DNA from: Uliginosibacterium paludis
Lineage (GTDB): Bacteria; Pseudomonadota; Gammaproteobacteria; Burkholderiales; Rhodocyclaceae
Direction of reading: 5' to 3'
NCBI RefSeq assembly: GCF_039631355.1
Contig: NZ_JBDIVF010000001.1
Location: 744,001 to 808,000 of the forward strand
Length of the DNA stretch: 64,000 bases
The notes below the pieces were generated by a model that was not told where the DNA came from, made no database searches, and saw only the letters and a program-made list of their open reading frames with translations. Below are positions 1-8,810 of this stretch, piece after piece. The number at the start of each line of letters is the position of its first letter. Positions within the stretch are counted from its first letter, which is position 1. Both the position numbers and the translations under genes were made by a program.

Positions 1-1412
1 CCAATCAACTGACGAAGATCAGTCCGGGCCGAGAGCGCCGCCGGAAAGATCTCTGCCACGCCCAGCAAGGCCTCCATCAGCCGGGCGTTGTCGCCCTCGC
101 TCGCGTCGGCCAGCGCGGTCAGACGCGCCGCCATCGGATCGGCGATCTCATAGCGCTCGCCCGCATCCGTCCGCCGCAGCAGAAAGCGCATCCAGGCCGC
201 CACGGCCAGGATCGCGCCCCCGCAAGGCAGGCCCGCGGCCAGACGCTCGCTGATCACGCCCAGCAGGCGGGGCGGCAGCTTGAGGCTGCCATCGGATGCG
301 ATCTGCATCGTGCGGTGCTTGAGGTTCGGATTGGCATAGCGGGTGAGCAGCTGATCTCGGTAGGCCAGGCGGTCGAAGTCGGCCGGCACGGTCAGCGTCG
401 GCGCGATCTCATGCGTCATCATGTGATGGATCAGGCGGTGCATGTCGGGGTCGGCAATCGCAGCATCCACCGTCTCGAAGCCCGCCAGCACGCCCAGATA
501 GGCCATCGTGGAGTGCGTTCCGTTGAGCATGCGCAGCTTGGCGAGCTCATAGGGAATCACGTCATCCACGAGCATCGCGCCGGCCTTCTCCCAGGCCGGG
601 CGGCCGAGCGGAAAATCATCCTCGATCACCCACTGACGGAAGGCCTCGCCCGGCACCGGCCAGGCATCGAACACGCCGGTCATGGCTGCCACCCGCTCGC
701 GCGTGTCATCGGTGGTGGCCGGCACGATGCGGTCGACCATGGTGCTCGGGAAATGCACGCTGGAGGCGATCCACTCGCCCAGCTCGGGGTCGAGTGCTGT
801 CGCGAACTGCAGCACCACCTTGCGCAGGATCGTGCCGTTGTGCGCGAGGTTGTCGCACGACAGCACGGTGAAGGGGTTCGTGCGCCGCTGCCGCAGTGCG
901 GCGACCAGATAGCCCGGCACGCTCTTCGGCTGATCCGGATGCGCCAGGTCGTGCACGATGAAGGGGTGCGCGAAATCCAGGCCGCCGGTGCGGGCGTCGT
1001 AGCAATAGCCTTTTTCGGTGACCGTGAGCGACACGATGCGCACGCGCGGATCACACATCTGCGCGATCACCTCCGACTGCTGACGGGGCGCGACCAGCAC
1101 ACGCCGGATCGAGCGGACCACGCGGGCCTGCAGCCCGTCGCGGTCACTGGTGAGCACGGTATAGAGATTGTCCTGGGCGGCGAGCGCGTCCTGCATGGCG
1201 GGCTCGTCCAGCACCGTCACGCCGCAGATGCCCCAATCGCCGCCGGCGGCCAGCATGGCCTCTTCCGTATAGATCGCCTGATGGGCGCGGTGGAAGTTGC
1301 CCAGACCCAGGTGAACGATGCCGATGGCGGGCTCGGCAAGCGGCGCCTCCGGCAGGAAAGACTGCAAGCGGGGCAGCTGCGAGGCATCGAGACGGGGAAG
1401 GAGGGAGTTCAT
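1..1412 (-). CDS. uxuB: Fructuronate reductase (mannitol dehydrogenase family), 3' end outside the window
   Basis: The enzyme interconverts D-fructuronate and D-mannonate with NAD(H), in the cytoplasm, feeding mannonate to the dehydratase encoded divergently at 1589. The N-terminal segment HLGLGNFHRAHQA is the family nucleotide-binding region. SLTVTEKGYC, CDNLAHNG, TMVDRIVPA, FRQWVIEDDF and KLRMLNGTHS are hallmark blocks of UxuB/MtlD enzymes. About 470 residues are visible. The family is close to 490, so only a short C-terminus is missing at base 1. The ATG at 1412 opens the conserved reading frame. Mannitol or altronate dehydrogenase is possible, but the mannonate dehydratase next door favours fructuronate. 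Confidence 0.85.
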   Translation of the reverse strand, partial: MNSLLPRLDASQLPRLQSFLPEAPLAEPAIGIVHLGLGNFHRAHQAIYTEEAMLAAGGDWGICGVTVLDEPAMQDALAAQDNLYTVLTSDRDGLQARVVRSIRRVLVAPRQQSEVIAQMCDPRVRIVSLTVTEKGYCYDARTGGLDFAHPFIVHDLAHPDQPKSVPGYLVAALRQRRTNPFTVLSCDNLAHNGTILRKVVLQFATALDPELGEWIASSVHFPSTMVDRIVPATTDDTRERVAAMTGVFDAWPVPGEAFRQWVIEDDFPLGRPAWEKAGAMLVDDVIPYELAKLRMLNGTHSTMAYLGVLAGFETVDAAIADPDMHRLIHHMMTHEIAPTLTVPADFDRLAYRDQLLTRYANPNLKHRTMQIASDGSLKLPPRLLGVISERLAAGLPCGGAILAVAAWMRFLLRRTDAGERYEIADPMAARLTALADASEGDNARLMEALLGVAEIFPAALSARTDLRQLI

Positions 1413-1474
1413 CGCACAGACCTTTCTTGAGAAGTGATGAGAGCCGGCCGAGGTAGGTACAAACCCCAGTAACC

Positions 1475-1492
1475 ATACTAATATATTAGTAT
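1475..1492. promoter_or_regulatory. Perfect 18-bp palindrome, probable GntR-type operator
   Basis: ATACTAATATATTAGTAT is its own reverse complement. It lies about 60 bp upstream of uxuB and 96 bp upstream of the mannonate dehydratase, in the only AT-rich patch of this intergenic region. Its size and symmetry suit a dimeric GntR/FadR-type regulator such as the one at 5787. The regulator assignment is inference. Confidence 0.6.
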
Positions 1493-1588
1493 CGTATCAT
1501 GCGTCCAACGACAGGCACATGGGCTCACCGCCTGATGTACCCGAGGGATTTCCCGTAGCTGCTCACTCAAAGCGAAAGCCGAACCGCC

Positions 1589-2794
1589 ATGAAAATCACC
1601 CATGCCGAAGTCATTCTCACCTGCCCCGGCAGAAACTTCGTCACCCTCAAGATCACCACCGACCAGGGCGTGCATGGCCTGGGCGACGCCACGCTCAATG
1701 GCCGTGAGCTTTCCGTGGCCAGCTATCTGAAGGATCACGTCTGCCCGCTGCTGATCGGCCGCGATCCGCGCCGGATCGAAGACACCTGGCAATACCTCTA
1801 CAAGGGTGCCTACTGGCGCCGCGGCCCGGTCACGATGTCGGCCATCGGCGCGGTCGACATGGCGCTGTGGGACATCGCCGGCAAGATGGCCAACATGCCG
1901 CTCTATCAATTGCTGGGCGGCGCCTCCCGCGAACACGTGATGGTCTACAGCCACGCCACCGGCCGCGACATCCCGGAAACGCTGGATGCGTTCGCGAAAT
2001 ATCAGGCCAAGGGCTTCAAGGCGATCCGCGCGCAATGCGGCGTGCCGGGCATGAAGTCGGTGTATGGCGTGTCCAAGGGCGGCGCGTATGAGCCCGCCAC
2101 CAAGGGCTGGCCGGAAGAGCAGTCCTGGTCGACCGAGAAGTATCTCGATTTCGCGCCCAAACTCTTTGAAGCGATCCGCGACAAGTTCGGCTTCGACACC
2201 CACCTGCTGCACGACGTGCATCACCGCCTGACGCCGATCGAAGCCGCGCGCCTGGGCAAGTCGATCGAGGATTACCGTCTGTTCTGGATGGAAGACCCGA
2301 CCCCGGCCGAGAATCAGGAAGCCTTCCGCCTGATCCGCCAGCACACCGTCACCCCGATCGCGGTGGGCGAGGTGTTCAACAGCATCTGGGATTGCAAGCA
2401 GCTCATCGAAGAGCAGCTGATCGACTACATCCGCACCACCATCACCCATGCCGGCGGCATTTCGCACATGCGCCGCATTGCGGATTTTGCCGCGATGTAC
2501 CAGGTGCGCACCGGCAGCCACGGGCCGTCTGACCTCTCGCCGGTATGCATGGGCGCGGCCCTGCACTTCGACCTGTGGGCGCCGAACTTCGGCATGCAGG
2601 AATACATGGGCTACCACGCCGAAACCATGGACGTCTTCCAGTGCGCCTGGAGCTTCCATGACGGTTTCATGCACCCGGGCGACGCGCCGGGCCTCGGCGT
2701 GGAAATAGACGAGAAGCTCGCCGCGAAATATCCCTACGAACCCGCCTACCTGCCGGTCGCGCGCCTCGAGGACGGCACGCTCTGGAACTGGTAA
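1589..2794 (+). CDS. manD: D-mannonate dehydratase, enolase superfamily (ManD/RspA)
   Basis: Dehydrates D-mannonate to 2-keto-3-deoxygluconate with Mg2+, in the hexuronate pathway. At 401 residues it is about the size of E. coli RspA, which it resembles from end to end. Visible family blocks are TCPGRNFVTLKITT, ATLNGRELSVASYL, GAYWRRGPVTMSAI, LLHDVHHRLTP, WMEDPTPAENQE, GEVFNSIWDCK and RTGSHGPSDLSPVC, and the C-terminus ends in TLWNW. These carry the enolase-type metal ligands and the Tyr/His catalytic region. Some RspA-type proteins have low mannonate activity, but uxuB next door supports a catabolic role. Confidence 0.93.
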   Translation: MKITHAEVILTCPGRNFVTLKITTDQGVHGLGDATLNGRELSVASYLKDHVCPLLIGRDPRRIEDTWQYLYKGAYWRRGPVTMSAIGAVDMALWDIAGKMANMPLYQLLGGASREHVMVYSHATGRDIPETLDAFAKYQAKGFKAIRAQCGVPGMKSVYGVSKGGAYEPATKGWPEEQSWSTEKYLDFAPKLFEAIRDKFGFDTHLLHDVHHRLTPIEAARLGKSIEDYRLFWMEDPTPAENQEAFRLIRQHTVTPIAVGEVFNSIWDCKQLIEEQLIDYIRTTITHAGGISHMRRIADFAAMYQVRTGSHGPSDLSPVCMGAALHFDLWAPNFGMQEYMGYHAETMDVFQCAWSFHDGFMHPGDAPGLGVEIDEKLAAKYPYEPAYLPVARLEDGTLWNW

Positions 2795-2929
2795 GGCCCG
2801 AACCGCCACCGGGCGGGCAGCCTGCTGCCCATGCCCCGCACATGAATCAAACAGGGACCACCCTGAACTCCCGGCACCGCGCCACACCGGCAGCGGCGCC
2901 GGATCCGAAGTCTGAAAAAGGAGGAGCAC

Positions 2930-3916
2930 ATGAAGAGAACCCTGATCGCATCCGGCCTGCTGGCCATCGCGGCAGCCCTGATCCCGTCACTGGCCCAGGC
3001 AGCCAGCCCGGCCTACACGCTGAATGTCAGCTCCTCGCTGACCGTCGACGACCCGATGTTCAAGGGGCTCAACCAGTTCAAGGAACAGGTCGAAGCCCGA
3101 TCCGGTGGCCGCATCGCTGTGAAGCTGTTCCCCAGCTCGCAGCTCGGTCCGGATGAGGACGTACTGGAGCAGGCGCGCTCCGGTGCCGGCGTGGCCGTGC
3201 TCGTGGATGGCGGTCGTCTCGCGCCGTTCGTGAAGGAGTTCGGCATCCTTGGCGCGCCCTATGTCGTCGACAGCTACGACGAGATGCGCAAGCTGGTGAC
3301 CTCACCGCTGCTGGAAACCTGGAACCAGAAGCTGCGCGCCGCCTCCGGTCACCAGATCCTGTCCTTCAACTGGTATCAGGGCGAGCGTCACCTGCTGACC
3401 ATGAAGCCGGTCAGCAAACCCGCCGACCTCGCCGGCGTGCGCATGCGTACACCGGGCGCGCCGGTCTGGCTGGAAACCGTGCGCGGACTGGGTGCCACCC
3501 CCACGCCCATGCCCTGGGCCGAGGTGTATTCCGCCCTGCAGATGCAGGCCATCGATGCGGCCGAAGCCCAGCACCCTGCCACTTACGGCTCGCGCCTGTT
3601 CGAAGTCATCAAGCATGTGACGAAAACGCATCACATCTACCTGATCACCGGACTGGTCGGCTCGAAGGCCTGGTTCGACAAGCTGCCGGCCGACCTGCAA
3701 ACCATCGTGCGCGAGGAGTCCCTGAAAGCCGGCGACACCGCATCGAAAGCCACCAACGACTCGCTGGCGAACTACGAGAAGCTGATGCGCGAAAAAGGCG
3801 TGAAGATCACCGAGGTGGACGTGGCGCCCTTCGTGGCCTCGACGGCGGCGGTGTACGACAAGCTGGGCTATGGCGAACTGCGCAAGCAGGTCAACGCCAC
3901 GCTGGGCAAGAAGTAA
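2930..3916 (+). CDS. TRAP transporter solute-binding protein (DctP family)
   Basis: Periplasmic receptor that captures an organic acid and delivers it to the membrane subunits encoded next. The 328 residues begin with a Sec signal peptide of about 24 residues ending AQA-AS. The mature part shows DctP-family features: SSLTVDDPMFKGLNQFKE, LFPSSQLG and the substrate-contact region DLAGVRMRTPGAPVW with its conserved arginine. An AAGGAGGAG ribosome-binding site precedes the ATG. From the neighbours, the likely ligand is a hexuronate or aldonate such as mannonate, fructuronate or glucuronate. Confidence 0.9.
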   Translation: MKRTLIASGLLAIAAALIPSLAQAASPAYTLNVSSSLTVDDPMFKGLNQFKEQVEARSGGRIAVKLFPSSQLGPDEDVLEQARSGAGVAVLVDGGRLAPFVKEFGILGAPYVVDSYDEMRKLVTSPLLETWNQKLRAASGHQILSFNWYQGERHLLTMKPVSKPADLAGVRMRTPGAPVWLETVRGLGATPTPMPWAEVYSALQMQAIDAAEAQHPATYGSRLFEVIKHVTKTHHIYLITGLVGSKAWFDKLPADLQTIVREESLKAGDTASKATNDSLANYEKLMREKGVKITEVDVAPFVASTAAVYDKLGYGELRKQVNATLGKK

Positions 3917-3926
3917 GGAGCCCGCC

Positions 3927-4418
3927 ATGGCCAGTTTCCTGTTCAAGCTTGAAGAGCGCCTGGCCATGGCGTTCTTCGCCGGCACGTCGATCTTCGTGCT
4001 GATCGGCGCCGCCACCCGCACCGCCGGCTCACCGGTGATCTGGGCGGTCGACCTCGCCCAGCTGAGCTTCGTCTGGGCCTGCGTGCTGGGGGCCGATCTC
4101 GCGATGAAGAAGGGCCAGCACATCGAGATCGACATCCTGGTGCGCTATTTCCCGGACAAGGTCCGCCAAGTGATCGCCACCGTCTGGCAGATCGCCATCG
4201 CAGCCTTCCTCGCGATGCTCGTGTGGTATGGCATCGGCCTTACCACGATGAATGTCGAACGCGAGCTCGGCGACGTCGGCATCAGCTACAGCTGGGTCAC
4301 CGGCGCGATTCCGGTGGGCTGCTTCCTGATGCTCTGCACCACCCTCACCCGCCTGTGGCAGGCCTTCACTGGCCGCGCGGCGCTCACCCTGCAAGGCACT
4401 GACGGGAAAGTGATATGA
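3927..4418 (+). CDS. TRAP transporter small membrane subunit (DctQ family)
   Basis: Small integral membrane subunit that bridges the solute receptor and the large permease. The 163 residues hold four hydrophobic helices, with the typical QLSFVWACVLGADLAMKKGQHIEID segment between the first pair of helices. I chose the ATG at 3927 because an AAGGAG site precedes it by 6 bases. It lies 10 bp after the receptor gene, and its stop overlaps the next start in ATGA, so the two membrane subunits are translationally coupled. Confidence 0.88.
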   Translation: MASFLFKLEERLAMAFFAGTSIFVLIGAATRTAGSPVIWAVDLAQLSFVWACVLGADLAMKKGQHIEIDILVRYFPDKVRQVIATVWQIAIAAFLAMLVWYGIGLTTMNVERELGDVGISYSWVTGAIPVGCFLMLCTTLTRLWQAFTGRAALTLQGTDGKVI

Positions 4419-5701
4419 CCGGCATCCTCACCCTGCTCTTCCTCTTCCTGATGTTCATGGGAATGCCGGTGGCATTCGCCATCGGCATCTCGGCCGTGAT
4501 GTTCTATCTCTTCGGCCCGGTGCCTGCCAACATCGCCATCCAGAAGATCGCCACCTCCACGCAGTCCTTCCCGCTGCTGGCCGTTCCCCTCTTCGTGTTC
4601 GCTGGCCATCTGATGAACGAGTCCGGCATCACCAGCCGGCTGATCTCGCTCTCGACAGTGCTTACCGGCTGGATCCGCGGGGGCCTGGCGCAGGTCGCGA
4701 TCATGCTCAGTGCGCTGATGGGCGGGGTGTCCGGCTCCGCCGTGGCAGACGCCGCAATGGAAGCCCGCATCCTCGGCCCGGCCATGCTGGAGCGCGGCTA
4801 CACCCGCGGTTATGCCAGCGCGGTGATTTCGGTCGGCTCGCTGATTACCGCCACGATTCCGCCCAGCATCGGCCTGATCCTCTACGGCTTCATGGGCAAT
4901 GTATCGATCGGCCGACTCTTCGTGGGCGGCATCGTGCCGGGCGTTCTGATGACCATCGTGCTGATGGGCACCGCCTACCTGATCGCCCGCAAGCGTGGCT
5001 ATGAGGCCGAAATGGCGCATTTTCCTTCGCTGAAGCTGATCGCTTCGCGCACCTGGGAATGCAAGTGGGCGCTGATGTTCCCCATCCTGCTGATCGTGGG
5101 CATCCGCTACGGCATCTTCACGCCTTCGGAAGCGGGCGCCTTCGCCGTCGCCTATGCGATCTTCGTCGGCCTCTTCGTGTTCCGCGAGCTCACCATCGCG
5201 AAGCTGCTCGATGCGCTGCGCCACAGCGTGTCCGACGTTGGCATGATCATGCTGATCATCATGCTCTCGTCGATGATCGGCTACATGATCACGCTGGAAT
5301 CCGTGCCGCAGAGCGCAGCCGAGTTCCTGGTCGGCATTACCAGCAACAAGATCGCGCTGATGCTGCTGCTGATTTCGCTGATCATCGCGCTGGGCATGTT
5401 CCTGGAGTCCACCGTGATCGTGCTGCTGCTCACGCCGATCCTGATGCCCATCATCCGCGCGGTCGGCATCGATCCGGTGCACTTCGGTCTGGTCATGATG
5501 ACCTGCGTCACCCTGGGCGGCATGACGCCACCTGTCGGTGTGGCGATGTTCACCGTGTGCGGCATGCTCAAGTGTCCGATGGACGAGTACACGCTCGAAG
5601 CCCTGCCGCTGCTTCTCGCCGTGATTGCGCTGGTAACACTGATGATCGTGTGGCCGACCAGCGTGCTTTATCTGCCCAATCTGGTGTTCGGCGCGGGCTG
5701 A
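4415..5701 (+). CDS. TRAP transporter large permease subunit (DctM family)
   Basis: Translocation subunit that drives sodium- or proton-coupled uptake of the ligand bound by the receptor. It has 428 residues, about a dozen hydrophobic helices, and the DctM blocks MGMPVAFAIGISAV, FPLLAVPLFVFAGHLMNESG, GGVSGSAVADAAM, ATIPPSIGLILYG and LGGMTPPVGVAMF. Its start overlaps the small-subunit stop by 4 bp. It completes a receptor-small-large TRAP operon downstream of the mannonate dehydratase. Confidence 0.92.
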   Translation: MTGILTLLFLFLMFMGMPVAFAIGISAVMFYLFGPVPANIAIQKIATSTQSFPLLAVPLFVFAGHLMNESGITSRLISLSTVLTGWIRGGLAQVAIMLSALMGGVSGSAVADAAMEARILGPAMLERGYTRGYASAVISVGSLITATIPPSIGLILYGFMGNVSIGRLFVGGIVPGVLMTIVLMGTAYLIARKRGYEAEMAHFPSLKLIASRTWECKWALMFPILLIVGIRYGIFTPSEAGAFAVAYAIFVGLFVFRELTIAKLLDALRHSVSDVGMIMLIIMLSSMIGYMITLESVPQSAAEFLVGITSNKIALMLLLISLIIALGMFLESTVIVLLLTPILMPIIRAVGIDPVHFGLVMMTCVTLGGMTPPVGVAMFTVCGMLKCPMDEYTLEALPLLLAVIALVTLMIVWPTSVLYLPNLVFGAG

Positions 5702-5708
5702 GCCGTCT

Positions 5709-5736
5709 TGCCGGGTCTGCTGCGGCAGGCCCGGCA
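5709..5736 (+). terminator. Hairpin after the TRAP operon
   Basis: TGCCGGG and CCCGGCA form the outer stem and CTGC/GCAG an inner stem around a TGCG loop, starting 8 bp after the permease stop. Only a short GCTTT follows, so termination may be partial. The GntR gene starts 50 bp later. Confidence 0.45.
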
Positions 5737-5786
5737 GCTTTGCGGGATAATCACCGGCAACTCTCCATCGTCTCCGGCCCACGCCC

Positions 5787-6479
5787 ATGCTTCCTGCCGA
5801 TCTGCTCACGCTCAGCACGAACGAACCCGTCAATCTGCAGATCTACCATGCGCTGCGGCAGGCGATCGTCAACTGCACGCTGCTGCCGGGGCAGTCGATC
5901 TCCGACAAGGAGATTTCCGAGCACTTCGGCGTGTCACGCCAGCCCGTGCGTGACGCCTTCATCAAGCTCGCCGGTGCAGGGCTGATCCAGATCCTGCCGC
6001 AGCGCGGCACCTTCGTCATGAAGATCTCGCCCAAGCGCGTGCTCAACGGGCGCTTCATCCGCGAAGCGGTCGAAGTCGCCGTGGTCACGCGCGCGGCGGC
6101 CGCCATCAGCGAAGACGATCTGATCAACCTCTCGGCCAATCTGGATCAGCAGGAACTCGCGGCCCGGCGCAAGGACACGGCCCGCTTTCTGTCGCTGGAC
6201 GAGGAATTCCACACCGCCATCTCGCGCAGCATCGACTGCATCGAAGCCTGGGAGATGATCGAGGACATCAAGGCCCACATGGACCGGGTGCGCTACCTGA
6301 GCCTGGGCGAGATCTCGCCGCTGGATCTCCTCATCACGCAGCACCGCGCGATTTTCGAAGGCCTGAAATCCCACGATCCGGAACGAACGGCCGACGCGAT
6401 GCGCGCCCATCTGCGCGAGATCAACCTCTCCTTCGACCCGGTACGCGAACGCAACCCCGACTGGTTCGAAGCCGAATAG
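5787..6479 (+). CDS. GntR/FadR-family (FCD) transcriptional regulator of the hexuronate block
   Basis: DNA-binding repressor or activator of 230 residues. The N-terminal winged helix (about residues 10-75) contains LRQAIVNCTLLPGQSISDKEIS and VSRQPVRDAFIKL, and the wing QILPQRGTFV. The C-terminal FCD ligand domain carries the metal-binding histidines in DEEFHTAI and LITQHRAIFEGL and in DAMRAHL. It is co-directional with the TRAP genes. A UxuR/ExuR-like role on the palindrome at 1475 is the natural inference, with an acidic sugar as effector. Confidence 0.85.
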   Translation: MLPADLLTLSTNEPVNLQIYHALRQAIVNCTLLPGQSISDKEISEHFGVSRQPVRDAFIKLAGAGLIQILPQRGTFVMKISPKRVLNGRFIREAVEVAVVTRAAAAISEDDLINLSANLDQQELAARRKDTARFLSLDEEFHTAISRSIDCIEAWEMIEDIKAHMDRVRYLSLGEISPLDLLITQHRAIFEGLKSHDPERTADAMRAHLREINLSFDPVRERNPDWFEAE

Positions 6480-6483
6480 GCGT

Positions 6484-7197
6484 TCAGCCCAGGCGCGCCA
6501 TCAGTTCCGGTGACAGGCCGGTGTAGCGCGTGCCGTCCGGCCCCCAGCCCTTCGCCGGAGCGAGCGCCTGCAGTGCGCGGGCGGCGGCCGAGACATTGTC
6601 GATCACCGCAAAGGGCAGGCGTGCGGCGAGAGATTCGCCCATGCCTGCCAGCGCGGCGCCGCCAATGACAATCGCATCCGCCTCCGTCTCGGTCTGCGCC
6701 TCGCGCGCGGCCGCCTCCAGCTTCAGCAGCGCCTGATCCGGATCGGCCAGCAGCTCACCGCCGGACTCCTTCAGCACCTTCAGCCCGCACAGGTGATCCA
6801 GCAAGCCGGCGGAAGCGGCGAGGCGACGCAGGATGGGTTCCCAGCGCTCGCCGCCGGTCACGATGGCGAAACGCCCCGCCTGCGCGGCTTCGCGCATCGC
6901 GGCGTCTGCGAGGCCGACGACCGGGCAGCCCGCCAGCTCGCGCAGTGCTTCAAGGCCGGGGTCGCCGAAGCAGCCCACCAGGATGGCGTCATATCCGGCC
7001 GGCTGCGTGCTCCAGGCGTCCAGTACGGCATGCGCGGCGATCGCATAGGCCGCTTCAGAGGCGATATAGGCTCCGCCAAAGCGTGCCGTGACGGTATCGA
7101 TCTGCCAGGCCTCACCCAGCATGGGCTGCAGGTGCTCATGCAGCATGGTGGTGACCTGCGCGCTGGTATTCGGGTTGATGATCAGCAAACGGGGCAT
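6484..7197 (-). CDS. Asp/Glu/hydantoin racemase family protein
   Basis: Predicted cytoplasmic racemase of 237 residues. It starts LLIINPNTSAQVT, the signature of the hydantoin/aspartate racemase family. Two catalytic-type cysteines are visible, in LVGCFGDPG and in LAGCPVVGL, but the usual second cysteine motif (IVLGCA-like) reads IVIGGAAL. Catalysis by the standard two-cysteine mechanism therefore needs checking. It is the last gene of the leftward ABC transporter operon, 3 bp after the GntR gene, which suggests it acts on the imported compound, perhaps an amino-acid-like or hydantoin-like molecule. Confidence 0.78.
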   Translation of the reverse strand: MPRLLIINPNTSAQVTTMLHEHLQPMLGEAWQIDTVTARFGGAYIASEAAYAIAAHAVLDAWSTQPAGYDAILVGCFGDPGLEALRELAGCPVVGLADAAMREAAQAGRFAIVTGGERWEPILRRLAASAGLLDHLCGLKVLKESGGELLADPDQALLKLEAAAREAQTETEADAIVIGGAALAGMGESLAARLPFAVIDNVSAAARALQALAPAKGWGPDGTRYTGLSPELMARLG

Positions 7198-7200
7198 GAC

Positions 7201-7935
7201 TCAGTGCGAACGGAACAGGGTTTCGATGTCCGGTGCCTCATCGGCCGGTTGCTCGAACGCGATGCCGGCCAGCAGATGGGCCAGATGCTTCTTCATGAGG
7301 CGGCCGGCCAGGCGAGCGTCACGCTCGCGGATGGCGCCCACCAGCCCGGCATGCTCATCGCATCCGCAGCCCCCGTCATGCGGATGGGCGGCGCCGCGCC
7401 GGCCCGGTTTCTGGCCGAAGGTCATCAGGATCAGCGAGGTGCGGGACACGAGTTCGCGCAGGATCTTGGCCAGCGTCGCATTACCCGAGCCCTCCGCGAT
7501 CAGCAGATGGAATTCGCCCGAGAGGCGGATCGCTGCGCGGCGGTCGCCCGCCTCGTTGGCCGCTTCTTCGTCATGCAGCGAGCGGATCAGGGCGTCGAGC
7601 GCCGCATCGTCCGCCTGCTGGACGAAGGCTTCGATCAGTGGCGGCTCGATCAGCATGCGGGCGCCGAAGACTTCCTGTGCGTCCTGCGGTGTCGGGCTCG
7701 CCACGGTGGCGCCGCGGTTGTGCTCCAGCACGATGACCTGCTCGGCCGCCAGCCGCACCAGCACCTGACGGATGCGCGTCCGCGACACGCCGAAAGCCCG
7801 TCCGAGCTTCTCCTCGGCCAGCCGCGTGCCGGGCGGCAGGCGGTGATCGAGCACCGCACCGACGATGCGGTCATAGATGTCGGCATCGGTGAGGCTGCTC
7901 TCTTCGCCGGAGAAGCCGGCCAGCGGTGCATTCAT
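7201..7935 (-). CDS. GntR-family (FCD) transcriptional regulator of the ABC operon
   Basis: Regulator of 244 residues: winged-helix domain at about 15-80 (IYDRIVGAVLDHRLPPGTRL, FGVSRTRIRQVLVRL, NRGATVASP) followed by an FCD domain with histidines in SGEFHLLIAEG and KKHLAHLL. A Gly/His/Cys-rich insert (AHPHDGGCGCDEH) near residue 190 is unusual and could bind metal. The ATG at 7935 overlaps the stop of the upstream permease gene in ATGA, so the regulator is made together with the transporter it probably controls. Confidence 0.84.
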   Translation of the reverse strand: MNAPLAGFSGEESSLTDADIYDRIVGAVLDHRLPPGTRLAEEKLGRAFGVSRTRIRQVLVRLAAEQVIVLEHNRGATVASPTPQDAQEVFGARMLIEPPLIEAFVQQADDAALDALIRSLHDEEAANEAGDRRAAIRLSGEFHLLIAEGSGNATLAKILRELVSRTSLILMTFGQKPGRRGAAHPHDGGCGCDEHAGLVGAIRERDARLAGRLMKKHLAHLLAGIAFEQPADEAPDIETLFRSH

Positions 7936-8810
7936 CGGCCGGCTCCGCTGCGGCGCCGGCCCAGTGCAGCCAGCCCGAGCGCCAGCGACACGACCAGAAT
8001 GGAGACCAGCGTGGTCACCGTGCCCAGGGCGTAGATCACCGGCGTGGTCACCGTGGTGGTCAGCCCCTGCAGCTCGAGCGGCAGGGTGTTGAGATCCCCG
8101 ATGGCCTGCGAGGAGCGCGCGATCTCGTCCCACGAGAGGGTGAAACCGAACATCGCCACGCCCACCACCGAAGGCCCGATCAGGGGCATCACGACATGAC
8201 GCAGCGTCTGCCAGGGCGTGGCGCCGAGGTCGCGCGCGGCTTCCTCGTAGGCGGCATTGAAGCGATTGAAGACGGCAAACATGATCAGGAGACCGAAAGG
8301 CAGCGTCCAGGTCAGCTGGGCGCCAAGGGCCGAAGTATAGAGCCCCATGCTGGTGTTGAAATTCTCGGCCGTGCCGGCCCAGCCGGCCCACTCGAAGAAC
8401 TGGCGCAGCGCACCGTCAAGCAGGCGGAATGACAGACCGATACCGAGCGACACGATGATGGAGGGCATGATCAGGCTCGCCACCGTGACGTAGAACAGCG
8501 CCCCGCCACCGCGCAGGTTCTTGCGGAAGGCCAGCGCGGCACTGACGGCGAGCAGCACCGTGAAGGCGGTGACCAGCACGCCGAGCTTGAAGGAACGCAT
8601 CAGTGCCGCGCCGATGTCGATCACTCCGATGCCTTCGAACAGCACATGAAACCAGTGCAGCGACAGCCCATTGAGGGGGAAGGTGAGCCCGCCCTCCGGT
8701 CCCTGGAAGCTCAGCACGAAGATCGTGAGCGTGGGCCCGTAGAGAAAGAGCAGGAACAGCGCGAAGAAAGCGGCCAGGCACCAGAAGGCCGGCGTGCGGC
8801 GTTCGTTCAT
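7932..8810 (-). CDS. ABC transporter permease (PotC-like)
   Basis: Inner-membrane permease of 292 residues with about six helices. It carries the binding-protein-dependent transport signature EEAARDLGATPWQTLRHVVMPLIGPSV, the loop that docks the ATPase. The ATG at 8810 follows an AGGAGC site and overlaps the stop of the first permease by 1 bp. It pairs with the gene at 8810-9730 as the two permeases of a spermidine/putrescine/opine-type importer. Confidence 0.88.
   Translation of the reverse strand: MNERRTPAFWCLAAFFALFLLFLYGPTLTIFVLSFQGPEGGLTFPLNGLSLHWFHVLFEGIGVIDIGAALMRSFKLGVLVTAFTVLLAVSAALAFRKNLRGGGALFYVTVASLIMPSIIVSLGIGLSFRLLDGALRQFFEWAGWAGTAENFNTSMGLYTSALGAQLTWTLPFGLLIMFAVFNRFNAAYEEAARDLGATPWQTLRHVVMPLIGPSVVGVAMFGFTLSWDEIARSSQAIGDLNTLPLELQGLTTTVTTPVIYALGTVTTLVSILVVSLALGLAALGRRRSGAGR

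Noticed and set aside
315..1430. A 371-codon open frame on the plus strand
   Set aside because: It is antisense to uxuB, which carries all fructuronate reductase blocks.
1478..2929. A 483-codon open frame on the minus strand
   Set aside because: It is antisense to the mannonate dehydratase, whose sequence matches its family end to end.
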